DNA from: Phytoactinopolyspora halotolerans
GTDB lineage: Bacteria; Actinomycetota; Actinomycetes; Jiangellales; Jiangellaceae
DNA: 64,000 nt
Direction of reading: 5' to 3'
Assembly (NCBI RefSeq): GCF_010550675.1
Contig: NZ_JAAGOA010000006.1
Span: 124,001-188,000 of the forward strand
Shown here: piece after piece, positions 8,039-16,964 of the stretch
Layout of the letters: each line of letters opens with the position of its first letter
Position numbering within the stretch: the stretch's first letter is position 1
Notes under the pieces: model-generated
What the model saw: only the letters and a program-made list of their open reading frames with translations
Databases searched by the model: none
Told to the model about the DNA's origin: nothing
Program-made: the position numbers and the translations under genes

Positions 8039-8887
8039 TCAGCCGGGAAGGCCGCGCTGGCCACGGACCGTGCGGATGGTCGCTGCGACGGCATCGAGAC
8101 GGTGCCCGACGTCGACGTTGGCTGCGAACCCGTCGACGTCCATCCGGAACCAGGGACGGCCCTCGTCTTCCCACGTCACATCGATCCGCCCGGGGAGCAT
8201 GATCCCGTCGGTGAGCCACCAGCGCCGCATGTCCACGTGCCACCACACCAACCGGCCGCCGGCGCCTTTGTACCGCAGCGCGGAGAACCGGCTCGGGTGG
8301 TCGTCGTCGGCGAAATGCAACAGCGCGGTGTCCGTCGCGTCTCCGGCTGGGATCGTCAGCTGGACGGTGCGCCACGCGTCGTCCACGACTTTCACCGGAG
8401 AACCGGCGGTGAACACCGACGGGATCAGCGTCGCCTCGGCCCACAGAAACAGGTTCGCACCTTGGTCGATTCCGGCTCCTACGGCGGGGCGCCGTATCGG
8501 ACCGGCCATTCCGTGCCCGCCGACGTAGGCATCGACCACGTCGAGTACGGTCCGGCCCGCCCACGTGGGTGCGATATCGCTGACGAAGTCCACACCGACC
8601 CGGTGCCGGGTCAGCATCCGAGCCCACAGCCACGGCATGCGTCGTCCCAGCCGCAGCTGGGGCCGGGCCCAGAGCGCGATCGTGTCCATCCGCGGCACCA
8701 GGCCGTCTCCGTCCGGATCCAGGTGACGAGTGAGTCGGGTCGGCAGCCCGTCGGCGAGCTGGACCAGTCCGCGATCCCGGGTCGGTCCAACGGCGGCAGC
8801 GGCGCGTGGACGGACTCGGGCACCGGCGATCGTCGCCCCGACGGCGCCGCCAATCGCGAGCGTGGCCGCTCTGCGCGTGATCATCAT
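8039..8887 (-). CDS. DUF6544 family protein with twin-arginine-like signal
   Basis: A 282-residue protein starting at ATG 8887, which has GGGAGG four bases upstream; an upstream in-frame ATG at 8917 lacks such a site. The N-terminus MMITRRAATLAIGG followed by a hydrophobic run resembles a signal sequence. The body (QLRLGRRMPWLWARM, DFVSDIAPTWAGRTVLDVVDAYV, GGRLVWWHVDMRRWW, GIMLPGRIDVTWEDEGRPWFRMDVDGF) resembles the DUF6544 family, whose function is unknown. The following 53-residue membrane ORF is likely in the same transcript. There is no clear link to the sulfur or nitrogen genes around it. Confidence 0.6.
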   Translation of the reverse strand: MMITRRAATLAIGGAVGATIAGARVRPRAAAAVGPTRDRGLVQLADGLPTRLTRHLDPDGDGLVPRMDTIALWARPQLRLGRRMPWLWARMLTRHRVGVDFVSDIAPTWAGRTVLDVVDAYVGGHGMAGPIRRPAVGAGIDQGANLFLWAEATLIPSVFTAGSPVKVVDDAWRTVQLTIPAGDATDTALLHFADDDHPSRFSALRYKGAGGRLVWWHVDMRRWWLTDGIMLPGRIDVTWEDEGRPWFRMDVDGFAANVDVGHRLDAVAATIRTVRGQRGLPG

Positions 8888-9106
8888 GGCCTCCCGCCGG
8901 ACGCACCGGATCCTCACCGGCGTGGCCGGACTAGTTCTCAGCGTGCCCCGCCGGCGAGACAGCGTGGCACGGACGAAGGTCCCGATCTATGAGTGCGGTC
9001 GGCCCGATCACGCTGCCACGACATGCTGATCACCGCCTGAGGCGGGCTATCGATCGGTAGAGTCTGCGACAGAGGGACGCGCACATCTACCGCTGGACGG
9101 TCACGC

Positions 9107-9655
9107 ATGAGTGATGCATCGGACGGGCCTCACACGGCCAAGCCTCGGGGGCGGCTCGGTCGTATGGCCGCTGCGGTGACCGGTCGGGTCGTCGAGACGC
9201 TGGATCCGGACGCGGTCATCGAACATGTCGACGTGGACCAGTTACTGGACCGGGTGGATGTGGACCGGCTGCTCGATCGGGTGGATGTGAATCGTCTGCT
9301 CGATCGGGTCGACGTCGAGGAGTTTCTCGACCGGGTGGATGTGAATCGGCTGTTGGACAGGGTGGATGTGGACCGGCTTCTGGACCGCGTCGACGTCAAC
9401 CGGATGCTGGCTCGGGTCGACGTCGATGCCGTCCTGCAGGAGGTGGATCTGGAGGGAGCGGTGCGGCGGGCGGGCGTGCCGGAGATCGTCGCGGAGAGCA
9501 CCGGCCGGGTGGCGGGCTCGGCGCTCGACCTGGCACGGCGGCAGATCGTCGGACTCGACGTGGTGGTGGACCGGGTCATCAATCGGATCCTGCGGCGTGC
9601 GCCAGGCGACCAACCTCAGGGACCCCCGCGGCTCGTTCTGGGGCGCACACCGTGA
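9107..9655 (+). CDS. Nonapeptide-repeat (VDVDRLLDR) protein preceding RDD gene
   Basis: A 182-residue soluble protein whose residues 41-121 are nine tandem nonapeptides of pattern V-D-V/L-D/N/E-x-x-L-x-R, flanked by short non-repeat ends. The C-terminal third (EIVAESTGRVAGSALDLARRQIVGLD) ends in a basic segment. Similar VDVDALLDR-type repeats occur in actinobacterial proteins encoded beside, or fused to, RDD membrane proteins; their role is not known to me. The stop overlaps the GTG of the RDD gene (GTGA), so the two are probably translated together and may form one complex. Confidence 0.7.
   Translation: MSDASDGPHTAKPRGRLGRMAAAVTGRVVETLDPDAVIEHVDVDQLLDRVDVDRLLDRVDVNRLLDRVDVEEFLDRVDVNRLLDRVDVDRLLDRVDVNRMLARVDVDAVLQEVDLEGAVRRAGVPEIVAESTGRVAGSALDLARRQIVGLDVVVDRVINRILRRAPGDQPQGPPRLVLGRTP
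9227..9469 (+). repeat. Nine 27-bp tandem repeats inside the repeat-protein gene
   Basis: Nine consecutive 27-base units each encode one V-D-V-x nonapeptide. Units differ at many third positions, so the repeat is old or kept by selection on protein rather than a fresh slippage product. Confidence 0.85.
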
Positions 9656-10257
9656 GCAGCTGGGACGCGGCGCCGAGATTGAAAGTGACCGGTCACTATG
9701 CGGGCGTCGTCAGCCGGGCGGCCGGGGCGGCCCTGGATGTGGCGATCGTGCTCGCCACGTTCACCGCAGGGGTCGCCGGGGTGGATGTGTTGTCGAGGAT
9801 GGTGGTGGGCGCCTCGCTGGCCCGGGACGACGCGGGCGTGCTCTCCACCGTTGCGCTCGCCACCTGGGCGTTTGTCTACATGTACGCCAGTCTGGCGATC
9901 GCTGGCCGGACTCCGGGCAAGGGCATCGTCGGGCTGCGGGTGGTGATGGCCGACGGCGCCGTGCTCACTGGGCGACGTGCGCTGATGCGCACGTTGGCGT
10001 TCCCGCTGAGCGTGCTTCCGTTCGGGCTGGGTTTGGTCGGCATCATCGTGCAGCGTGAGCATCGGGCGCTGCACGATCTGCTCGCTGGGACGGCGGTCGT
10101 CTACGACTGGGGCGGACGTGTCGCGGAGGTCCCTGGACCGTTGTCGGAATTTCTGGCGCGGCGCGCCGGGGCCGAGTACTCCTCGGCTCCGATCGCGGAA
10201 CGGGCGACGGACCGGGCAGGAGCCGGCCGCCGCGCGTCGCAGGACCGGCGGAGCTGA
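9652..10257 (+). CDS. RDD family membrane protein
   Basis: A 201-residue protein with an N-terminal R-AAG-ALDVAIV segment (the R...D signature of RDD proteins), three to four hydrophobic helices, and the family motif AGRTPGKGIVGLRVV near residue 85, followed by HRALHDLLAGTAVVYD. RDD proteins are small polytopic membrane proteins, some proposed to be transporters; the function here is not known. The GTG start overlaps the preceding stop by four bases. Confidence 0.8.
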   Translation: MSSWDAAPRLKVTGHYAGVVSRAAGAALDVAIVLATFTAGVAGVDVLSRMVVGASLARDDAGVLSTVALATWAFVYMYASLAIAGRTPGKGIVGLRVVMADGAVLTGRRALMRTLAFPLSVLPFGLGLVGIIVQREHRALHDLLAGTAVVYDWGGRVAEVPGPLSEFLARRAGAEYSSAPIAERATDRAGAGRRASQDRRS

Positions 10258-10412
10258 ATCGGCCGGACCGTCGAGGACCTATGTCGTCACACCGGGTGAC
10301 CTTCGGCTCCGGCAGCTGACGGCACCGTGGCGCCAGTGTGGTCCATGTGGCGAGGCAGGTAGACGAGCCCGTTGCGGCGCGCGTATCGAGGTCGGGTGCT
10401 GACAGGCGGGAT

Positions 10413-11180
10413 GTGAGAAGGAGCAGCAGATCCTCGGCTCGTCTCGGCGGCGGTGCGAGACGGCCGGTGATCCGCAGGTATCTGCCCCCTCAGCACGGAG
10501 CCTGGGCGATGCTGGCGGTGCCGCATCTAGCCGGCGTCCTGGTCGCCGGATGGAGCTGGCCTGCCGCTCCGCTGGCGGGTGCGTGGCTGAGCGGTTACCT
10601 GTTGTCGTACTACGTCTTCCTTGCGGTCAAGACTCGGCGGCCGTCTCGGTGGCATCAACAGATGGTCGTGTACGCCGCTGTAGCGACACCGTTGGCGGCG
10701 GTGGTGACGGTGGCACGGCCGGCTGTGCTCTGGTACGCACCGCTGTATGCGCTGCTGCTGGCGATCAACGCCTGGTACGCGTGGCGCCGCCACGAGCGTG
10801 CCCTGCTCAACGATCTAGCCTCGGTGGTGCAGAGCTGTCTCATGGTGTTCCTGGTGGCGGCGGTGGCGCGCGTCGATGTTGCCGAGGTGGCCGGCGTCTT
10901 CGTGGCGTGTGCGGTGTATTTCGCGGGCACCGCCGTGTACGTCAAGACGATGATCCGGGAACGCGGCAGACGCGGCTACCGCTACGCCTCGGCGGGGTAC
11001 CACCTCGCCGCGCTGGCCGCCATGAGTTGGTACGGGCCTGCGATGGCCGGGATGTTCGGGCTGTTGCTCGTGCGTGCGGCGGTCCTACCCGGGCATGGTC
11101 TGACGCCGAAACAGGTGGGCCTGATAGAGCTGGTTCTCAGCGCCTTCCTGCTGGTCGCGATCGTCTTCACCTTCGCCTGA
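10413..11180 (+). CDS. YwiC-like membrane protein
   Basis: About 255 residues with the conserved opening RRYLPPQHGAWAML and some seven hydrophobic helices, matching YwiC-like proteins. In Bacillus subtilis ywiC sits within the anaerobic narK-fnr-ywiC-arfM-narGHJI cluster, so its presence in a window with nar genes is suggestive, although it is 20 kb from them. Function is unknown. The start is uncertain: GTG 10413 gives a basic Ser/Arg-rich leader, while GTG 10467 begins right at the conserved motif. Confidence 0.65.
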   Translation: MRRSSRSSARLGGGARRPVIRRYLPPQHGAWAMLAVPHLAGVLVAGWSWPAAPLAGAWLSGYLLSYYVFLAVKTRRPSRWHQQMVVYAAVATPLAAVVTVARPAVLWYAPLYALLLAINAWYAWRRHERALLNDLASVVQSCLMVFLVAAVARVDVAEVAGVFVACAVYFAGTAVYVKTMIRERGRRGYRYASAGYHLAALAAMSWYGPAMAGMFGLLLVRAAVLPGHGLTPKQVGLIELVLSAFLLVAIVFTFA

Positions 11181-11258
11181 CGCGGGTGTCCGCCGCTGGT
11201 CGGTGTGGCGTCGGCGTACGACGGCCCTCCTGCGGGGCGACTGTGCGAGAGTGCTGCC

Positions 11259-12323
11259 ATGTCCCTGCGAGCCAAGCTGCAGTTCGGGCAGGACGTCCAT
11301 GCCGTCATCAGGATCGAGCTGTTCATCGTGTCGGCGGTCAGCGCTGTCCTGATCACTCGCGGCTACCTGATACTCATGGGATACCCGCAGATCGGCAGCG
11401 GTGGGCTGCACATCGCGCACATGCTCTGGGGCGGGCTCCTCATGCTCGTCTCGCATGTCCTTCTGCTGGGCTTCCTCGGGCCACGGGTGAAAGGGGTGAG
11501 CGCCGTCGTCGGCGGTGTGGGATTCGGTCTGTTCATCGATGAGGTCGGCAAGTTCGTCACCTCCGACAACGACTACTTCTTCCAACCGTCGTTCGCGATC
11601 ATGTACGTGGTCTTCGTCGCGCTGGTGCTCGTCATGCACCGCATGTCCGAGCGTTCGCCACGAGACGCGGCGACGTTGCTGGCCAATGCTGCGACACTGG
11701 GAGCGTCGGGCCAGTTACACGGCCTCGACGACGTCGATCGCGCCGATGCGCTGCAGATGATCGCCCTGGCTCGCGGACGAGGAGCAGACGATCGCGCCGC
11801 AAGGGCGGTGCAGGAGATGGTGGAGGCTTGCTCCGTCGATCAACACGGTGGCAGGTGGTACGCGTCGATCCGCACGTTCGTCTTGCGAGCGGCCCGTGGC
11901 GTGGTGCGGAGCCGGTCAGCATATGTCGCGGTGGTGGCCATCCTCGTCTTCCAGATGGTCGATCCGGTGGGGGATGTCGTCCGGATCGTCTTCGACCTGG
12001 GATATGAGGAGATGACGACCGCGAGCACGGTACGGCTCGGCTGGCTGCTGCTCACGGTGCCCGTCATTGTGACAGGGTTCGTGACCTGGTGGCGGAGAAG
12101 CGAGGAACACGGGCTGCAGGTGCTCCGATACGTCGTCCTGCTCAACATCATGGTTGGACAGGTCTTCAACTTCGCCGACCGAGAGCTTGATGCGCTTCCT
12201 GGTGTCCTTGTGAATCTCGGATCGCTTGCCGTGGTGAATTACCGTCTCAGGATGCTCGAGGAGCCGTCGGAAGTGCCGGCGCCGGCCCGTCTGCGCCGGA
12301 GGAGCATGGAGGATACGGAATAG
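11259..12323 (+). CDS. Polytopic membrane protein of unknown function
   Basis: A 354-residue protein with about four hydrophobic helices in residues 20-130 (including HIAHMLWGGLLMLVSHVLLLGFLG), a polar helical middle (about 130-210), and four more helices before an Arg-rich tail. I do not recognise a named family. The GG.HIAHMLWGG and IDEVGKFVTSDNDYFF stretches look like conserved functional motifs because they put charged and His residues inside the membrane region. ATG 11259 was chosen over upstream starts because the preceding residues are not protein-like. Confidence 0.55.
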   Translation: MSLRAKLQFGQDVHAVIRIELFIVSAVSAVLITRGYLILMGYPQIGSGGLHIAHMLWGGLLMLVSHVLLLGFLGPRVKGVSAVVGGVGFGLFIDEVGKFVTSDNDYFFQPSFAIMYVVFVALVLVMHRMSERSPRDAATLLANAATLGASGQLHGLDDVDRADALQMIALARGRGADDRAARAVQEMVEACSVDQHGGRWYASIRTFVLRAARGVVRSRSAYVAVVAILVFQMVDPVGDVVRIVFDLGYEEMTTASTVRLGWLLLTVPVIVTGFVTWWRRSEEHGLQVLRYVVLLNIMVGQVFNFADRELDALPGVLVNLGSLAVVNYRLRMLEEPSEVPAPARLRRRSMEDTE

Positions 12324-12340
12324 TCTCAGGCGCGCAGCGG

Positions 12341-12374
12341 CACCCGGCGCAGGCAGAACGGCCTGAACCGGGTG
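12341..12374. terminator. Hairpin between convergent genes
   Basis: CACCCGG at 12341-12347 pairs with CCGGGTG at 12368-12374, and an inner CAGGC/GCCTG pair extends the stem. It lies 17 bases after the stop of the membrane protein gene and before the end of the convergent HNH gene. No T-tract is present, as is common in high-GC actinobacteria. Confidence 0.5.
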
Positions 12375-12438
12375 CGGCCACGCTTGTTCGGTTTGTGGAG
12401 CGGACACCTGTCGGGTTCGGGTGTGGGTGGGGTGGGTG

Positions 12439-14229
12439 TTATGTGTGGGGTGGGGGTTGGTGGTCGTGTCGGGGTTGGGTGTTGCGTCTGGGGGTGCGGT
12501 CCGGGTCGACCCAGGGGGGTGGGAGGAATTCGGGGTGGCCGTCGGTGCCGAGGCGGACTTCCCAGCCGCCGTGGTGGATGACGCGGTGGTGGTGTGTGCA
12601 GACCAGGACGAGGTTTTCCAGGTCGGTGGGGCCGCCGTCGGCCCAATGGTCGATGTGATGCGCTTGGGTCCAGGCTGGGGGTCGGGTGCAGCCGGGGAAG
12701 GCGCAGCCGCGGTCGCGGGCGATCAGGGCGGTGTAGATGCCGGGGGTGACCAGTCGTTCGGTGCGTCCGACGCGCAGGGGGACGCCGTGCTGGTCGACCA
12801 GGATGGTGGTGATGTCGGCGTCGCAGGCCAGACGGCGCAGCGCCGCCGAGGAGATGGGTCCGCCGTGGGTGAGTTCGGCCGGGGCGACACCGAAGCGTCG
12901 GGCCCAGGTGTCTTGGAGCCACCGCGGGGGTGTGTCGGGGTGCGGGCAGCCACCCGCGGTGAACACCCCACCCTCCCCACCAACGCCGCCAGCGCCGTCG
13001 TCACCGTCGTCGATGTGGGCGCCGTCCACATGGGCGTCCACGCCGCAGCGGTCCGTGTCAGCGTTGTCGACGTGGACGCCGTCAGCGTCGTCGTCGGTGT
13101 CGCTGGTGTGGTCGAGCAGGGTGTGCAGGTTGGCGAGTAGGAGGAGTTGGGTGGGGTGGCCGTGGCGGGTGGGTAGGGTGTCGGTGGTCAGGGCGCGGCG
13201 GGCGAGTTCGGTCAACGCATCGGCCAGGCGCTGGTCCGCGGCGCGCTGGTCTTTTTCGCCGTCGTTGCCCGGTTCGGGCGCGGCGAGCGGGTCCAGTGCG
13301 CTGCGCACGATGGCTGCGGCCTCGGTGCCCAGTAGCCCGGTGATGCGTACGGTGCCGTCTCCCCGGTCACTGATGCGTAGCGATCGTTTACGCTGGGCGC
13401 GTTCGTCGCGGTCTTCCAGGCTGTCGCTGGTGAGTACGTGTAGCAGGTGATCGGCCAGGCGCTGCAGCGTGGCGGGGTCGTACTCGCGGGCGAACGCGGC
13501 CAGGTCTTGCTCCGCGCGGGCGGCGTCGTCGGTGGGGATGTCGGTGGGGATCTTCGCCATGGTCTTGGCGATCACCACGGCATGCTCATACGAGATCGCT
13601 CCTTCGACCATGCCGGCCAGGGTGGCCGGCATCGTCCGCCCGTTTTTCACTGCGGTCACGCTGGCGCCCCAGTCCTGCACCGGCGCCGGGGGTGTGAGCC
13701 GGTGCCCGAGATCCACACACGCCTTCGCCACACCGGGGCGCAGGTTCAACACCTCACGCAGCCACGCCGTGGACGAGGACGCACCCATGCGCCGGCCCAG
13801 ATCCCGCGTGTCGGACTCGGCGACCAGCCGGGTGAACACCTCCGCCTGCCGAGCCGCCACCGCATGCACCCGCCGGATCGCCACCGCCAGATCCTCATCA
13901 GTCAACCCCGCCGCGTCCACCTCCCGGCCCTGGTCGAACCCGGCATCCAACATGTCGAGCACCTCGAACACCGGATGCCCACCACCACCACCGCTGCTGC
14001 GCTCGCCGCCCTGGCCGGAACCGCCGTGGTCGCTGCCCTGCCCGCAGCTGCGGCCACCATCGCCCTCACCGGGCATGTCCGCACCCCGGCCACGGTCGTC
14101 GTGGGCACCGTCGCTGCGGCCGGGGGTGTCCGCGAACCCGTTGGCGTTGCCGGATGTGCGCGAGGCGGACCCGGCTCCGGTGGCCTCGCCGGGGCCGTCG
14201 GGGCTGCTGTGGTGACTGGAGTCGAACAT
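12439..14229 (-). CDS. DUF222 / HNH endonuclease (13E12 repeat family) protein
   Basis: A 596-residue protein. After about 75 Gly/Ser-rich residues comes a DUF222 domain (FTRLVAESDTRDLGRRMGASS, ISYEHAVVIAKTMAKIP), then a variable Asp-rich linker, and near residue 520 an HNH nuclease core (CAFPGCTRPPAWTQAHHIDHW, then LENLVLVCTHHHRVIHHGGW). The conserved Cys pairs and HH-x-x-H-W are intact. Such genes are abundant in mycobacteria and relatives (13E12 family), sometimes in several near-identical copies, and are viewed as selfish or DNA-damage-linked nucleases. Both N-terminus and linker are low complexity. The sequence TCGAAC over the start codon is only half of an actinobacterial LexA site. Confidence 0.88.
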   Translation of the reverse strand: MFDSSHHSSPDGPGEATGAGSASRTSGNANGFADTPGRSDGAHDDRGRGADMPGEGDGGRSCGQGSDHGGSGQGGERSSGGGGGHPVFEVLDMLDAGFDQGREVDAAGLTDEDLAVAIRRVHAVAARQAEVFTRLVAESDTRDLGRRMGASSSTAWLREVLNLRPGVAKACVDLGHRLTPPAPVQDWGASVTAVKNGRTMPATLAGMVEGAISYEHAVVIAKTMAKIPTDIPTDDAARAEQDLAAFAREYDPATLQRLADHLLHVLTSDSLEDRDERAQRKRSLRISDRGDGTVRITGLLGTEAAAIVRSALDPLAAPEPGNDGEKDQRAADQRLADALTELARRALTTDTLPTRHGHPTQLLLLANLHTLLDHTSDTDDDADGVHVDNADTDRCGVDAHVDGAHIDDGDDGAGGVGGEGGVFTAGGCPHPDTPPRWLQDTWARRFGVAPAELTHGGPISSAALRRLACDADITTILVDQHGVPLRVGRTERLVTPGIYTALIARDRGCAFPGCTRPPAWTQAHHIDHWADGGPTDLENLVLVCTHHHRVIHHGGWEVRLGTDGHPEFLPPPWVDPDRTPRRNTQPRHDHQPPPHT

Positions 14230-14572
14230 GTGTCTCAGCGTAGGCGATCTTGTCGCCTACATCCACGCGTATTCGTACGCTAACCGCGTAATAAGGGAAT
14301 CAAACAGAGTCAGACAGGCACTGTCGCAGCATTACGTATTGAATCTTCCGCATGTAGGGCCGATGGTCGGTCGGAATGGGCCAGGCAGGACTGATGCCCT
14401 TGGTCCAAACGGCCCTGGGCCCTTCGGCTCTACGTCATGCCGTTTCGTGCTGTCACTGTGAGATGGGCGCGACATCCTCTGCGCGGGATGAACGCGTCGT
14501 CAACGGGGTGTTCACTGACGACCTCCGGTGCCGGTTCAAACGAATTCACAGTTCGTTTTCGGAGGAGTGACT
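14230..14572. other. 343-base intergenic region with hairpin
   Basis: Noticeably more AT-rich than its surroundings. A perfect 8-bp stem with a 5-base loop (GTAGGCGA/TCGCCTAC, 14240-14260) sits in the leader of the HNH gene. GGTCCAAACGGCCC at 14402-14415 is only a poor DosR-box match. No convincing small gene was found. The region probably holds the two divergent promoters. Confidence 0.4.
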
Positions 14573-15304
14573 GTGAGCTTTACATACGGATGGCACGTTG
14601 GGAACGTGGCGACGACGTGGCGTGGCGGGCATGACATCGCCTCCAGTGTGGAGGCGGCGTCACCCTGTGCCGGCACCACGGCGTCGAACGAGCAACGGTC
14701 CCACGGTTCTTCGCACGACGGCTATGTCGTGTTCGTCGGCTGGATGCTGCCCGGCGGCGGCGCCGACCGCGCCATCCGTATCGCACGTCGAGCCGGCAAG
14801 CGGATCGTCCTCGTGGCACGCGTGTGGGAGTTCGATGAGCGCGAGTACTTCCTGTCCTCCATCGAGCCGCTACTCGATGCTGACGCCGTATACCTCGGCG
14901 ACGTCGCGGGAGAACGACGGCTCGAGCTACTCAGATCAGCGGAGGCGCTCATCACGCCGACTCGCTGGCCGGAGTCCCTGGTACGGATCTTCCTCGAAGC
15001 GGTCGCCGGCGGAACACCGATACTGGCGTTGGGCGACGGTCTCGCCGCAGACGTCATCGAGCACGGCAAGACCGGGTTTCTATGCCACGATGACGACGAG
15101 ATCACCCGGATGCTCGTCAGCACACCGCACGTGGTCAGCGCCGACCGGGAGCTCCGGCCGGCCGACGTGCCGGTGCCGGCCCCGCCGAGGGTGCCATGGC
15201 CATGTCATGCCGAGCCCGCGCATGGCATCCCGCTGCAATTGCCGCCGCCCGGCGGCCGGTTCGGGCGGGACAGGTGGCGTCGAGCAGCCGTCAGCGCACG
15301 TTGA
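14573..15304 (+). CDS. Truncated GT4-type glycosyltransferase (C-terminal half only)
   Basis: The central part (residues about 60-175) matches the C-terminal Rossmann domain of family 4 glycosyltransferases: VGWMLPGGGADRAIRIA in place of the usual GRMSPEKG-type opening, then DEREYFLSSIEPLL, YLGDVAGERRLELLRSAEALI, PESLVRIFLEAVAGGTPIL and GKTGFLC. The whole N-terminal acceptor domain (about 150 residues) is missing, and it starts with unrelated sequence. Even so, GTG 14573 has a strong GGAGGAG site at 14561-14567. It is either a decayed gene fused to a new leader or a small expressed protein of altered function. Catalytic activity is unlikely. Confidence 0.6.
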   Translation: MSFTYGWHVGNVATTWRGGHDIASSVEAASPCAGTTASNEQRSHGSSHDGYVVFVGWMLPGGGADRAIRIARRAGKRIVLVARVWEFDEREYFLSSIEPLLDADAVYLGDVAGERRLELLRSAEALITPTRWPESLVRIFLEAVAGGTPILALGDGLAADVIEHGKTGFLCHDDDEITRMLVSTPHVVSADRELRPADVPVPAPPRVPWPCHAEPAHGIPLQLPPPGGRFGRDRWRRAAVSAR

Positions 15305-15356
15305 CATCAGCGGGGCATCGCCGCCGGGTCTCACATCGTCGCGAGATTCGGTTTAA

Positions 15357-15395
15357 CGCTGGACCGGACGGGCCGCAGCCGCGTCCGGTCCAGCG
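15357..15395. terminator. Strong bidirectional terminator hairpin
   Basis: A perfect 13-bp stem (CGCTGGACCGGAC / GTCCGGTCCAGCG) with a 13-base loop lies between the convergent glycosyltransferase remnant and the PTS EIIC gene. It serves either strand. Confidence 0.75.
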
Positions 15396-15404
15396 CCGCC
15401 GAAG

Positions 15405-16907
15405 TCAGCGCCTATCGTCGTCGGAATCCTGCTCGATGATCGGCGGCATATCCTCTCGGTCTGTGTCGGCGCCACGGGTCGTCGACTGTCCCGTCGCCTC
15501 CTGGGCGGCACCGGAACTGCCGCTGTCGGAGCGGGTGGCGATCTCGACGGCCTCCTCGCCGAGCGACGCCTCAATATCTTCGGCTTCCTTCTCTCGCCCC
15601 GGTGTCCGCATGTTCCACTTGGTGATCACCCAGCGGAACACGAAGTAATAGATCGCGGCGTAGCCTAGCCCGATCACGATCAGCCAGACCGGTGCCTCGG
15701 CGATACGGAAGTTGAGCAGATAGTCGATGGCGCCCGCGGAGAAGCCGAACCCGTCGCGGATACCGAGCGCGTTCACCAGCGCCAGTGACGTGCCCGTCAG
15801 AACCGCGTGGATGACGTAGAGCGGGTACGCGACGAACAGGAACGAGAACTCCAGCGGTTCGGTGACACCGGTCAGGAACGACGTCAGTGCTCCGGTGAGC
15901 ATGATGCCGCCGACCACCTTCTTCTGCCGGGGAAGGGCGCAGTGCCAGATGGCCAGTGCCGCCGCCGGCAACGCGAACATCATGATCGGGAAGAATCCGG
16001 TCATGAACATGCCCGCGTCCGGGTCTCCGGCGAAGAACCGGGTGAGGTCCCCGTTGTAGGTGGTTCCGCTCGAATCGGTGTAGCTGCCGATCTGGAACCA
16101 CACGATGTTGTTCGGGATGTGGTGGAGCCCGAGCGGAATGAGCAGGCGGTTCACGAACCCGTAGAGACCGCCACCGAGGACATCGTTGTCGCCCACCCAT
16201 TCGCCGAAGTTCGTCAGCGCCCAGTCGAACGGTCGGTAGATGAAACTCATCAGGACGCCGATGATGACGGCGACGAACGAGGTGATGATCGGCACGAACC
16301 GTCGGCCGCCGAAGAACGCCAGGTACGGTGGCAGCTTGATGCGGTAGTAGCGCTGCCAGAGCAGGGCCGCCGTGATGCCCATGATGATCCCGCCCAGCAC
16401 GCCGAAGTTGATCAGTTCCTGCTCCAGTGCGGCGGCGACATCTCCGGGGGCGGCGCCTTCTTCGACCAGTTGCTGCGCGGCGGCGGCATCGGGTTCACCG
16501 AGGATGTACGGCGACATCGCCTCGGTCACGCCATTGAACACGAGGTAACCGACCAGCCCGGCCAGCGCGGTCGAACCGTCGGCCTTGCGGGCGAAGCCGA
16601 TCGCGACGCCGATGGCGAACAGCACCGCGAGGTTGTCGAACAGGGCGCCGCCTGCGGCCGCGAGGACCTCGGCTACCGGCTGCAGCCACTCCAGGGCGCT
16701 GTACTGGGCCAGGCCCGCGGGGAAGTCCTCGCCTACGGTGCCTTCCTTGCCGCCGAGCATGTCGTTCGAGCCGAACCGCAACAAAAGTGCCGCGGCCGGC
16801 AGGACCGCGATGGGAAGCATCAGGCTTCGCCCCACGCGTTGCGCATAGCTCAGCGTCGTACCCCACGCGGTACGCGAGGAGGATGTCGCCGTGCTCTGAC
16901 TGCTCAT
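15405..16907 (-). CDS. PTS system EIIC component, GlcNAc/glucose family
   Basis: A 500-residue sugar permease of the glucose/N-acetylglucosamine PTS group. It opens with AQRVGRSLMLPIAVLPAAALLLRFG, has about ten hydrophobic helices, and carries the family motifs HHIPNNIVWFQIG and LTGVTEPLEFSFLFVAYPLY (with the G-x-T-E-P-x-E sugar-site motif). About 60 acidic residues follow the membrane domain. ATG 16907 has AAGGAG upstream. It stands alone as EIIC; the EIIB and EIIA genes are divergent across a 274-base gap. The DasR-like site upstream argues for GlcNAc uptake. Confidence 0.88.
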   Translation of the reverse strand: MSSQSTATSSSRTAWGTTLSYAQRVGRSLMLPIAVLPAAALLLRFGSNDMLGGKEGTVGEDFPAGLAQYSALEWLQPVAEVLAAAGGALFDNLAVLFAIGVAIGFARKADGSTALAGLVGYLVFNGVTEAMSPYILGEPDAAAAQQLVEEGAAPGDVAAALEQELINFGVLGGIIMGITAALLWQRYYRIKLPPYLAFFGGRRFVPIITSFVAVIIGVLMSFIYRPFDWALTNFGEWVGDNDVLGGGLYGFVNRLLIPLGLHHIPNNIVWFQIGSYTDSSGTTYNGDLTRFFAGDPDAGMFMTGFFPIMMFALPAAALAIWHCALPRQKKVVGGIMLTGALTSFLTGVTEPLEFSFLFVAYPLYVIHAVLTGTSLALVNALGIRDGFGFSAGAIDYLLNFRIAEAPVWLIVIGLGYAAIYYFVFRWVITKWNMRTPGREKEAEDIEASLGEEAVEIATRSDSGSSGAAQEATGQSTTRGADTDREDMPPIIEQDSDDDRR

Positions 16908-16964
16908 CACTCGCTCCTTAGCATCAGACCGTCCGGTTGGCGGTGGATTGGGAGGATGTGTTCC

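Noticed and set aside
12326-12922. Long Pro/His/Arg-rich reading frame in another frame of the HNH gene
   Set aside because: It is a shadow of the DUF222/HNH gene with extreme low complexity and no ribosome site.
14220-14235. LexA/SOS box at the start of the 13E12-type HNH gene
   Set aside because: Only the TCGAAC half is right; the second half GTCTCA matches GTTCGA at three of six positions.
14402-14415. GGTCCAAACGGCCC as a DosR-like box before the glycosyltransferase remnant
   Set aside because: Three or more mismatches in either orientation and 157 bases from the start; listed only within the intergenic note.
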